Positions 17,472 to 25,625 of a stretch of 36,915 bases of DNA are shown here, one piece after another. Source of the stretch: an uncultured Faecalicatena sp. (GTDB lineage Bacteria > Bacillota > Clostridia > Lachnospirales > Lachnospiraceae); NCBI GenBank assembly GCA_948468385.1, contig CAOKHZ010000038.1, forward strand, positions 1-36,915. The letters are read 5' to 3'. Under the pieces are notes generated by a model, which was not told the DNA's origin, did not search any database, and saw nothing but the letters and a program-made list of their open reading frames with translations. The stretch's first letter is position 1. Each line of letters starts with the position of its first letter. The position numbers and the translations under genes are program-made.

Positions 17472-19040
17472 ATGGGAAAACCGACAGGGTTTTTAGATTA
17501 TAAAAGGCGGGACAAGAAAGCAGAGGCGCCGAAGGACAGAATTCGACATTTTGGCGAGTTTTACACGCCGCTTTCCAAGGAGGAGCAGGAAATCCAGGGG
17601 GCGCGGTGCATGGCCTGCGGAGTTCCGTTTTGTCAGTCAGGGCAGATGTTAAACGGCATGGCGAGCGGGTGTCCGTTGCATAACCTGGTACCGGAGTGGA
17701 ATGATTTGATTTATAATGGTAACTGGGAGGAGGCGTATTACCGTCTGGTTAAGACGAACAATTTTCCAGAATTCACTTCCCGCGTATGTCCGGCCTTGTG
17801 TGAGAACGCTTGTACCTGCGGGCTGCACGACGAGCCGGTGTCTTCGAAGGCGAACGAGTATGGCATCATTGAAAATGCTTATGAAAAGGGGTACGCGGCG
17901 GCGAACCCGCCGAAAGTGCGCACCGGGAAGACGGTGGCGGTCATCGGCTCCGGCCCTTCGGGTCTGGCGGCGGCGGACTTGCTAAACCGCAGGGGACACT
18001 TTGTGACCGTGTACGAGCGCGAGGACAAGGTGGGCGGCTTATTGCGCTACGGCATCCCGAACATGAAGCTGGAAAAACAAATTATCGACCGCAAGGTGCG
18101 AATCATGGAGGAGGAGGGCGTCGTTTTTCGAACCGGCTGCAATGTCGGGAAGGAGGTGAAGGCTTCCACCCTTTTAAAGGAATATGACCGCGTGGTGCTC
18201 GCTTGCGGCGCGTCTAACCCGCGCGACATCAAGGTGCCGGGGCGGGACGCGAACGGGATTTATTTTGCCGTGGACTTCCTGAAATCCACGACCAGGGCTT
18301 TGTGGACGGACGACGTGCAGGCGGGAAATGAGGCGCGTGTTTCAGTCGCCGCGCGACCGACCGGCGGCGCACGCACCTTTTCCGCTATCGAGTTAAAGGA
18401 CGGGACGTACATTTCCGCCAAGGGGAAAAAGGTGATGGTCATCGGTGGCGGCGACACGGGCAATGACTGTGTTGGCACCTCCATTCGTCACGGGGCCGCG
18501 TCCGTCCTCCAGCTGGAGATGATGCCCAAGGCTCCCGACGCGCGGGCGGAAAACAACCCATGGCCGGAGTGGCCGCGCGTCTGCAAGACGGATTATGGCC
18601 AGCAGGAGGCGATTGCCTTGTTCGGCCACGACCCCCGCGTGTACCAGACGACGGTGAAAGAATTTATTAAGGACAAGAAAGGCGCGGTGTGCAAGGCGGT
18701 GCTCGTCAAGCTGGAATCGAAACGGGACGAAAAGACCGGGAGAATGTACATGGTCGAGATTGCGGGCAGCGAGTACACGGTGGAAGTGGATCTGGTGCTA
18801 ATCGCGGCGGGCTTTTTAGGCAGCGAAGAATACGTGGCGAAGGCCTTCGGCGTGGAGCTCGACGCTCGAACGAACGTGAAGACGGCAGTCGGCGAATACA
18901 ACACGAACGTAAAAAACGTCTTCACGGCGGGCGACATGCACCGAGGGCAGTCGCTGGTCGTGTGGGCCATCCGCGAAGGGCGCGAAGCGGCCAGGCAGGT
19001 GGACGAAAGCTTGATGGGATATACGAACTTGGCGGTATAA
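17472..19040 (+). CDS. gltD: Glutamate synthase, small subunit (NADPH/FAD, iron-sulfur)
   Basis: The 522-residue subunit takes electrons from NAD(P)H and passes them through FAD and 4Fe-4S clusters to GltB. The N-terminal cluster domain has CMACGVPFCQ, GCPLHN and RVCPALCENACTCG. The FAD-binding fold follows (VAVIGSGPSGLAAADLL, then GGLLRYGIPNMKL), and the NADPH-binding fold is VMVIGGGDTGNDCVG. The C-terminus NVFTAGDMHRGQSLVVWAIREGREAA is typical. ATG 17472 has GAGGT about 9 bases upstream. It forms an operon with gltB. Length and motifs are those of complete GltD proteins. Confidence 0.98.
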   Translation: MGKPTGFLDYKRRDKKAEAPKDRIRHFGEFYTPLSKEEQEIQGARCMACGVPFCQSGQMLNGMASGCPLHNLVPEWNDLIYNGNWEEAYYRLVKTNNFPEFTSRVCPALCENACTCGLHDEPVSSKANEYGIIENAYEKGYAAANPPKVRTGKTVAVIGSGPSGLAAADLLNRRGHFVTVYEREDKVGGLLRYGIPNMKLEKQIIDRKVRIMEEEGVVFRTGCNVGKEVKASTLLKEYDRVVLACGASNPRDIKVPGRDANGIYFAVDFLKSTTRALWTDDVQAGNEARVSVAARPTGGARTFSAIELKDGTYISAKGKKVMVIGGGDTGNDCVGTSIRHGAASVLQLEMMPKAPDARAENNPWPEWPRVCKTDYGQQEAIALFGHDPRVYQTTVKEFIKDKKGAVCKAVLVKLESKRDEKTGRMYMVEIAGSEYTVEVDLVLIAAGFLGSEEYVAKAFGVELDARTNVKTAVGEYNTNVKNVFTAGDMHRGQSLVVWAIREGREAARQVDESLMGYTNLAV

Positions 19041-19048
19041 AATATTTA

Positions 19049-19085
19049 TTACAATTCAGCGTCCTGCCAGTGGGCTGAAGAGTAA
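19049..19085. terminator. TTACAATTCAGC-family palindrome after gltD
   Basis: TTACAATTCAGC (19049-19060) pairs with GCTGAAGAGTAA (19074-19085) except for two central mismatches. It begins 8 bp after the gltD stop. It belongs to the palindrome family at 12540-12696 and probably ends the gltBD transcript, although no T tract follows. Confidence 0.6.
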
Positions 19086-19242
19086 CCTGAATAATAACAA
19101 ATATTTCGAAAATGTTACAAACATGTTGCAAAACGATTTCTGATGTATTATAATAAATTTCACAATAAGCATTGAAAAAAGGAAGAAATTTTACATTTTC
19201 TTACAAAAATATAAAAATTTTATGTTTCTTTCGCTAAAACTG

Positions 19243-19272
19243 TTGAAAAATGTATCTGAGTCATGTTATGAT
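19243..19272 (+). promoter_or_regulatory. Sigma-A promoter for the NlpC/P60 gene
   Basis: TTGAAA (19243-19248), 18-bp spacer, TATGAT (19267-19272), in an AT-rich tract about 50 bp before the start codon. Confidence 0.7.
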
Positions 19273-19321
19273 ACAGACATATGTGGGGACATAAATAATT
19301 AATAAAAGGAAAGGTGAAAGG

Positions 19322-20443
19322 ATGAAATTAAAAAAAGTACATCGGACATTAGTATCACTCGTGATGGTTTGCGCAATGAGCGTCTCACCTGTCTTGGCGG
19401 CACCCGAGGATGACCGGGTGGAGGAACTTCAGGGAGAGAAGGCCCAGGCGGAGTCGGAGATGAATAGCCTGCAGAATCAGTTGAACGATTTGGTGAGCAC
19501 CATCAATGACTTGGAATTGCAGTTGATTGAGAAAGGACAGCAGATTGCCCAGGCCGAGTTGGATCTTCAGGCCGCGCAGGAAGAAGAGGAAGCTCAGTAT
19601 CAGGCATTGCTGAAGCGCATCAAGTGCATGTACGAGGAAGGCGATTCCACCGCGGTGGAGAACTTTTTCTCGGCGGGCAGCTTTTCCGAAGCGTTGACGA
19701 AGGCGGAATATGCGCAGAAGCTTCATGAATATGATAGGGCACAGCTCGAAGTATATCAAGAAGCCGTGCAAAACGTGAAAGATTTGAAGGCGCAGCTGGA
19801 GCGGGAGGCCGAGGAGCTTCGTCAGAAAGAGGCGGAGTATCAGGCGAAGTCGGACGAAGTCACGCAGTTAATCGAGAGCAAGCGCGTGGACATTGCCAAT
19901 CTGGACGACATGATTCAGGAGGCGGCGCGGATTGCTCAGGAAGCCCAGAGGAGACGTGAGGAAGAGGCCAGACGGGAGGCCGAGAGGCTCGAGCAGGAAA
20001 GGCTGGCGGCAGAACGTCGGGCGGCAGAGGCTGCAGCTGCGGCAGCCGCAGCGAACAATTCTTCTTCCAGTTCTTCGTCGGGAACGACAAGTAAGCCGAA
20101 GCGGGAGCCGGTTTACAACGTGGCCACCGGGAACGCGATCGTTGACCGTGCTTATAGCTGGGTTGGAAATGCGGATTATGTCTGGGGCGCATGCAGTCCG
20201 GGAGCGTTTGACTGTTCCGGTTTCGTGAGTTACTGCCTGACGGGATCTTATTCCCGGCTGGGTACTACATACACGTTCTTGACATGGCCTCGCGTGAGCG
20301 ACCCGCAGCCGGGTGACATTTGTGTGAACGCGACACATTGTGGCGTCTATATCGGTGGCGGGCAGATGATACATGCGGCGAACTCGAGCGTGGGCGTGAT
20401 TGTCGGTTCCGTGCCGAGCAGCATGGTTTATGTCAGGTATTGA
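19322..20443 (+). CDS. Secreted NlpC/P60 peptidoglycan hydrolase with N-terminal coiled coil
   Basis: The 373-residue protein has a signal peptide (about 1-26, hydrophobic LVSLVMVCAMSVSPVLA). A long charged coiled coil (about 30-235) resembles the PcsB/CwlO N-terminal domain, which is usually held by an FtsEX-type complex. A low-complexity Ala/Ser linker (about 236-265) leads to a C-terminal NlpC/P60 cysteine peptidase domain. The catalytic residues are visible: C298 in FDCSGFV, H339 in ATHCGVYIG and H351 in MIHAANS. Such enzymes cut peptide cross-links of the cell wall during division or growth. GGAAAGGTGAAAGG lies before the ATG. It is monocistronic, with its own promoter and terminator. 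Confidence 0.93.
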   Translation: MKLKKVHRTLVSLVMVCAMSVSPVLAAPEDDRVEELQGEKAQAESEMNSLQNQLNDLVSTINDLELQLIEKGQQIAQAELDLQAAQEEEEAQYQALLKRIKCMYEEGDSTAVENFFSAGSFSEALTKAEYAQKLHEYDRAQLEVYQEAVQNVKDLKAQLEREAEELRQKEAEYQAKSDEVTQLIESKRVDIANLDDMIQEAARIAQEAQRRREEEARREAERLEQERLAAERRAAEAAAAAAAANNSSSSSSSGTTSKPKREPVYNVATGNAIVDRAYSWVGNADYVWGACSPGAFDCSGFVSYCLTGSYSRLGTTYTFLTWPRVSDPQPGDICVNATHCGVYIGGGQMIHAANSSVGVIVGSVPSSMVYVRY

Positions 20444-20523
20444 CGTTAAAATGTTTTCCAACTGTGCGGTTGCAATCCGACAGCTCGCATGCTTTTGATT
20501 GGTTTGGGAATATGTGAAGGCGA

Positions 20524-20563
20524 AAGGCCGTGCATTTCATGAGACGTGAAATGCACGGCTTTT
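20524..20563 (+). terminator. Rho-independent terminator after the NlpC/P60 gene
   Basis: AGGCCGTGCATTTCA pairs with TGAAATGCACGGCTT and is followed by a short T run (20560-20563). Confidence 0.88.
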
Positions 20564-20656
20564 ATGCGTCCTCTTGGCCGGGTTTTGGCTGCCGTGAATG
20601 GCAGCGGTTTTCATAGAAAATTCATTTTTTTGTGGTTTCTTTCTTGACGGTGGTCT

Positions 20657-20664
20657 GATATAAT
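20657..20664 (+). promoter_or_regulatory. Extended -10 promoter for the efflux operon
   Basis: TGATATAAT (TG at 20656-20657, TATAAT at 20659-20664) is a perfect extended -10. The -35 region is poor, as such promoters allow. Confidence 0.6.
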
Positions 20665-20751
20665 AAGCAGATAGTGGAATAATATTTCCAAAAGACGTTG
20701 CTGTTTCATTTATCTATCATAGAATCATGCGTAAAAAGGGAGGAAACTGGT

Positions 20752-22437
20752 TTGGATACTTTAAAGAAAAGAAGCGTCCCAAAATGGGGAATTGTTTTGG
20801 CGGCAGCCGTGGTGGTGGCATTGGTCATCATCCTGGTTGTCTTTTTTGGCAAAAAGGAAGAACCGGCGAAAAAGGAGGAGAAGATTTACAAGGTGTCTGT
20901 CATCGAAGTGGGAGCGATGGGCAATGACGTGGAACTTACTTATACAGGCATCGTACAACCGGAAGAGACGGAGCAGGCGACATTCTCCTCGATAGGAACC
21001 GTAAACCACGTCTACGTGACGGAGGGGCAGCCGGTAAGGGCGGGAGACGTGCTGGCCACGATGGATGACACGGAAGCGAGGCGTCAAGTGGAAAATAACG
21101 CGAACAGTTTGAAAATCGCGCAGACGAACCTGGATTCGGCGATCAGGCAGAGGGACAACGCGTACGAGGATTATCGGGAGGCTTGCGGTGCGGGAAACGA
21201 GAAAGAAGCGTTGGATAACGCGATAGAGCGGCGCGACGAGCAGACGCGTAAGGTGGATGAGCTTTCTTCCGACATGGTGACGGCGGAGGCGGAGCAGACA
21301 CGGACAAAGGACGAGTATGACCAGGCGCGGGAAGACCTGGTTTCCTCCCAGACCGATTATGCGACGAAGTCCGCGGAATTGGACGTGTTGAAAAATTCCG
21401 GGGCTCCTCAGGAGCAGATCGATGCCAAGCAGGCGGAACTAAGCGAGGCGGACAATAAAGTAAACGAGGCGCGGGCGGTTCACGAGACGAAGCAGACGGA
21501 TTACACGCAGGCGCAGATTAATTACCGGGCGAAGCAGACCGAACTGGACGCGGCCCAGTCCACGCTGACCACGTACAACGAGGGCGTGGACAGCGCGCAG
21601 GAGGCATACGACAACAAGCTGGAGAAGGGCGCGGAGTCGAGGGAGGCGAAAGCGCAAAAGGAAGTCTGTGACGCGGCGGACAATTCGGTCACGTCATCCC
21701 AGGCCACGTATGATTCCGCAAAAAACAATTACGACAGCGCGGTGGAGACGTTGGAAGACTGTATATTGCGGGCGAAAAGCGACGGTTACGTGATACAAGT
21801 GAGCGTGACCGAAGGCGGCATGGCAAATCCCATCATGCCGGCGGTGGTTCTTGGTAGCAATCGTTGCGTCGTCAACTTCGGCGTGTCGCAGAGCGACATT
21901 CGTGACATTTATCAAGGGCTTGCGGCAAAAATGACGATTAACGGCGTACCGTTTGACGGCTATGTCAGCAAGATAGGTCTGATGCCGGATGAGACAAGCC
22001 GTACTTACGCGACGGACGTGGTGATTCTTACCGAGGACGATTTTTACCTTGGGGAGTTGGCGACGGTGAAAATAAACATCGGGGCGAGACAGGGGATCTG
22101 GCTGCCATTGTCCGTGATTTTGAATGACGGGGAGGATTATGTCTACCTGGTGGAAGACGGCCGCGCGAAACGGCAGAACATCGTGATTGAAGAGATTAAC
22201 AATGACATGGTAATGGTGTCGGGATTAAGCGAAGGAAATATCGTCATCAGCGAGGGGATGAAGCTTGTCAAGACGGGAAGCGCGGTCAGTTATGAGAAAA
22301 ACGCGCCGAGTGACGTGGAAAATGGGAATAATTCGGAAAGTGGAAATGATGCGAAAAACGGGAATAATGCAGAAAGTGGAAATGATGCGGAAAACGGGAC
22401 TGGTGCGGCAGATGGCGCGCCAAGCGCGGACGAATAG
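20752..22437 (+). CDS. RND efflux adaptor (HlyD/membrane-fusion family)
   Basis: The 561-residue protein has one N-terminal membrane anchor (WGIVLAAAVVVALVIILVVFFG). A beta-barrel/lipoyl region follows (YTGIVQPEETEQATFSSIGTVNHVYVTEGQPVRAGDVLATMDD), then a very long coiled-coil hairpin (about 85-330) before the second lipoyl half (ILRAKSDGYVIQVSVTEGG) and beta barrel. The C-terminal tail is a low-complexity NGNNSESGNDAKNG repeat. It would link the pump at 22447 to the cell-wall space. The start is TTG 20752, with GGAGG about 9 bases upstream; the longer frame from 20698 has no ribosome site. It ends 9 bp before the pump gene, so the two form an operon. Substrate is unknown. Confidence 0.9.
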   Translation: MDTLKKRSVPKWGIVLAAAVVVALVIILVVFFGKKEEPAKKEEKIYKVSVIEVGAMGNDVELTYTGIVQPEETEQATFSSIGTVNHVYVTEGQPVRAGDVLATMDDTEARRQVENNANSLKIAQTNLDSAIRQRDNAYEDYREACGAGNEKEALDNAIERRDEQTRKVDELSSDMVTAEAEQTRTKDEYDQAREDLVSSQTDYATKSAELDVLKNSGAPQEQIDAKQAELSEADNKVNEARAVHETKQTDYTQAQINYRAKQTELDAAQSTLTTYNEGVDSAQEAYDNKLEKGAESREAKAQKEVCDAADNSVTSSQATYDSAKNNYDSAVETLEDCILRAKSDGYVIQVSVTEGGMANPIMPAVVLGSNRCVVNFGVSQSDIRDIYQGLAAKMTINGVPFDGYVSKIGLMPDETSRTYATDVVILTEDDFYLGELATVKINIGARQGIWLPLSVILNDGEDYVYLVEDGRAKRQNIVIEEINNDMVMVSGLSEGNIVISEGMKLVKTGSAVSYEKNAPSDVENGNNSESGNDAKNGNNAESGNDAENGTGAADGAPSADE

Positions 22438-22446
22438 GAGGCAGTT

Positions 22447-25400
22447 ATGGATAAATTGACAAAAGTCCTCTTGAAAAACCGGGCCATCGTGATTTTCTTT
22501 TTATTTATCATCGTGGGAATCGGGATATACAGCTATTATGTGATTCCAAAGCAGGAAAATCCAGACACCACCATCGCGGTGGCCGTGATTAGCACGGTGT
22601 ATCCGGGAGCCGCGCCCGAGGACGTGGAGAAGTTTGTCACGGAAAAGTTGGAAACGGAGATTGGCAAGCTGGAAAAAGTGGACTACTTTACGAGCATGAG
22701 CATGGATTCCGCCAGCGTGATCATTGTATACTATGAGGACAGCGTCCTAATGGAGGACGTGATTGATGATTTGCGCCAGACGGTGGAGGACGTGCAAGGG
22801 AGCCTTCCGGACACTTGCATGGAGAGCGAGATTAATACGGATTTGATTAGCAACAACCAGTTCATCATCAGCCTTTCCAGCGATGTGTATTCGGCGGAAG
22901 AACTGGTATCTTACGGGCAGACGATACAAAGCCGGCTGCAGGACGTAGAGGATGTCTCGAGCGTCACGGTGTATGGCGAGAAAGAAAAGCAGGTCGTGGT
23001 GGAAGCCAGCATCCAGCAGATGAGGACGTACGGCATTTCCATAGAAAATATCCTTTCACTGATGCAGGCGCAGAACCTGACGATACCTGCGGGGAGTATC
23101 GCGTATGACAGCGGGACGGTCACGGTGTCGAGCAGCGGGTTGTTTGAAAATTTGCGGGACATTGAAAACACGGTTATTGGCGGGGGAGAAGAAGGACTTG
23201 CGTTTGTCAAGCTTAAGGACGTGGCCGACGTCTACATCGAGGACACGAGTGACAAGTATTACGTGCAGGACGGGCGTGATACCATCCTTCTGGTGGGAAA
23301 GTTCACGGAAGGGAAAAACGCGGTCAATATCGGGACGAGGCTGCGCAAGGAGATAGAAGTGCTGAAAGCCGAGTTGCCGGACGAGTTGATTTTTCATGAG
23401 GTCATGTACGCGCCGGAGGACATCGCGGCCAATATTAACGGTTTTTTGATAAACTTGGTCGAGAGCATCATCCTCATCATGATCGTGGTGATGATTGGAG
23501 TACGTATCCGTAACGCGTTGGTTATCAGTACGGCGCTGCCGATCAGCATTCTGATTACGTTCGTGGTGATGAATTTGCTGAAAATCGAATTTCAGTTCGT
23601 ATCCATCGCGGCGTTGATTGTCAGCCTGGGCATACTGGTGGATAACGCGGTGGTGGTAAGCGAGGAAATCCAGCACAACCTGAATGTCGGCATGGAGCGC
23701 GAGACGGCGATTTGCGGCGCGGTCAAGACGACGTGGATTCCGGTGTTGACAAGCACGTTGACGACGGTGGTCACGTTCGGCACTATTTATTTCGTGCCGG
23801 GCGTGGTCGGGGCGGTGGCGGGCACGATTCCGACCGTGATCATCGCTTCCCTGGCGGCCAGCTATTTTATGTCAATGTGTGGAATTCCGGTTTTGGCATA
23901 TTATTTCTTTAAGCCGGAATCGAAAGAACGGGCAGAAAAGGAGAGCCGGGTTCGAAAGGGATTTTATGGCCTCCTAAACGTCGGGATGGAGCATCCGGTC
24001 GTAACGTTGATAGGATGCTTTGCCACCTTGGGCGTGGCCGTGTTTTTAGTGCTCCAGTTGGGACTGCAATTTTTCCCATATGCTTCCAAGCCGGTCGCCT
24101 ATATCAATATCACCGGGGAAACGATGAACCTAAAGCAGACGGGCGAAATCGTGGAACAAATAGGGGACATTTTGGACGAAGAGGAAATGGTGGATGCCTA
24201 TACCGCGTCGGTGGGCGGCGGCTTGCCGAGCTTCTTTTTGACGGTTCCGTCACTTAGCGACGCGGACAACGTGGGTCAAATCATGATTCAGCTTAACGAG
24301 GAAAAATTGAAAGGCGCGGGAACGGCGGAAGAGGCGGCCAGGGAGTTGCAGCAATTGATGGACGAGCACATCGCGGGGGCGACTGTCGAAGTCAAGGGTC
24401 TGGAATACTCGATGCCGACGGAGGCGAAGATTACCTATACCGTGTATGGAGAGGACGTGAACCAGCTAAACGCCCTCGCGGAGGAAATGTGCAACGCGTT
24501 GAACCAGATTGACGGGACGAACAACGTGCGGGACAGTTCCATCATACCGCAGTACCAGTACAAGGTGAATTTGGACAGCGAGTTGCTTTCCAGTTATGGA
24601 TTGCTGAAGTATGACGTGATCAAGCAATTGAACACCAGCCTGATGGGGGCGACCGCGTCCACTTATACGGCGTCCGGCAGCGAGATGGACATCGTCGTGC
24701 GGGCGAACATAGGCAGTCTGGAAGAGCTGCAGCAGATGCCGGTATCCTCTTCCATCAGCGAAACGAAAGTATTGCTGGGACAAGTTTCGGAGATTACGCT
24801 GGAACCCCAGGTTCCATTAATCAAACATTATAATGGAAAACGTTATGTCAACGTGCTCTCGGACGTTTTGCCCGGTTACGTGTCCGGGCGGATTGAGACG
24901 GAATTCATGGATGAATACGTGTCCGAGATGGACACGGAAGGGGTGTCCATCGTCGAGCAGGGCGAGATGAGCAACATGATGGACTTGCTGACTAACTTGA
25001 TTTATGCGGGTGGAGCGGCCGTTCTGGTAATTTATATCATCTTGCTGTTGCAGTTCAAGGACTTTGCAAAGCCGCTCAATATATTGACCAGCATTCCGCT
25101 GAGCCTGATTGGCTGCTTTTTCGGACTTTGGATCATGCAGATGGACTTGCAGGTCATGGCACTTTTGGGCGTGGTCAGCCTATTCGGCATCGTGGTAAAT
25201 AACGGAATCCTATTGATCGAGGTGATTGACGCGCAGCGGAGCGAGGGCATATCCATCAAGGAAGCCTGCCATGAGGCGGTACGCTTGCGTTTCCGTCCGA
25301 TCATGATTTCCAGCATCACGACGTGCATTGGCCTGGTGCCGCTGATCATTTCTAACGACCCGATGACCTCGCCGATGGCGGTCGTGCTCCTCTTCGGGCT

Positions 25401-25539
25401 GATTTGCTCGACGGGGCTTACGATGGTGGTCGTGCCGACGATATATTATTTACGCGAGAACGGGCGGGAGAAGCGAAGGAAGATGCAAGTGCACCGCGAG
25501 CGCGTGAAGCGGGGCAAAGGCGTGCCTGACGAAGATTAG
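22447..25539 (+). CDS. RND-family efflux pump, permease subunit (AcrB/HAE1-like)
   Basis: The 1030-residue protein has the RND plan: TM1 (VIFFLFIIVGIGIYSYYVIP), a large extracytoplasmic domain, TM2-6, a second large domain and TM8-12. The N-terminal signature PKQENPDTTIAVAVISTVYPGAAPEDVE is standard. TM4 carries the proton-relay aspartate in LGILVDNAVVVSEEI. Repeat-half signatures include PLSLIGCFFGLWIMQMDL and GIVVNNGILLIEVID. It exports lipophilic compounds or peptides using the proton gradient. In a monoderm cell there is no outer-membrane channel, so it would work with the adaptor alone. Spacing of 9 bp from the adaptor gene and an AGGAGG site support co-expression. Confidence 0.95.
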   Translation: MDKLTKVLLKNRAIVIFFLFIIVGIGIYSYYVIPKQENPDTTIAVAVISTVYPGAAPEDVEKFVTEKLETEIGKLEKVDYFTSMSMDSASVIIVYYEDSVLMEDVIDDLRQTVEDVQGSLPDTCMESEINTDLISNNQFIISLSSDVYSAEELVSYGQTIQSRLQDVEDVSSVTVYGEKEKQVVVEASIQQMRTYGISIENILSLMQAQNLTIPAGSIAYDSGTVTVSSSGLFENLRDIENTVIGGGEEGLAFVKLKDVADVYIEDTSDKYYVQDGRDTILLVGKFTEGKNAVNIGTRLRKEIEVLKAELPDELIFHEVMYAPEDIAANINGFLINLVESIILIMIVVMIGVRIRNALVISTALPISILITFVVMNLLKIEFQFVSIAALIVSLGILVDNAVVVSEEIQHNLNVGMERETAICGAVKTTWIPVLTSTLTTVVTFGTIYFVPGVVGAVAGTIPTVIIASLAASYFMSMCGIPVLAYYFFKPESKERAEKESRVRKGFYGLLNVGMEHPVVTLIGCFATLGVAVFLVLQLGLQFFPYASKPVAYINITGETMNLKQTGEIVEQIGDILDEEEMVDAYTASVGGGLPSFFLTVPSLSDADNVGQIMIQLNEEKLKGAGTAEEAARELQQLMDEHIAGATVEVKGLEYSMPTEAKITYTVYGEDVNQLNALAEEMCNALNQIDGTNNVRDSSIIPQYQYKVNLDSELLSSYGLLKYDVIKQLNTSLMGATASTYTASGSEMDIVVRANIGSLEELQQMPVSSSISETKVLLGQVSEITLEPQVPLIKHYNGKRYVNVLSDVLPGYVSGRIETEFMDEYVSEMDTEGVSIVEQGEMSNMMDLLTNLIYAGGAAVLVIYIILLLQFKDFAKPLNILTSIPLSLIGCFFGLWIMQMDLQVMALLGVVSLFGIVVNNGILLIEVIDAQRSEGISIKEACHEAVRLRFRPIMISSITTCIGLVPLIISNDPMTSPMAVVLLFGLICSTGLTMVVVPTIYYLRENGREKRRKMQVHRERVKRGKGVPDED

Positions 25540-25625
25540 GAGAAATGGAGAAAAAAGTGCGCCGAGCAAAGGCAAACGGTACGCTGGGCGAAGAATGAGA
25601 GAAATTTAACTGGGGGGTGAGAATC

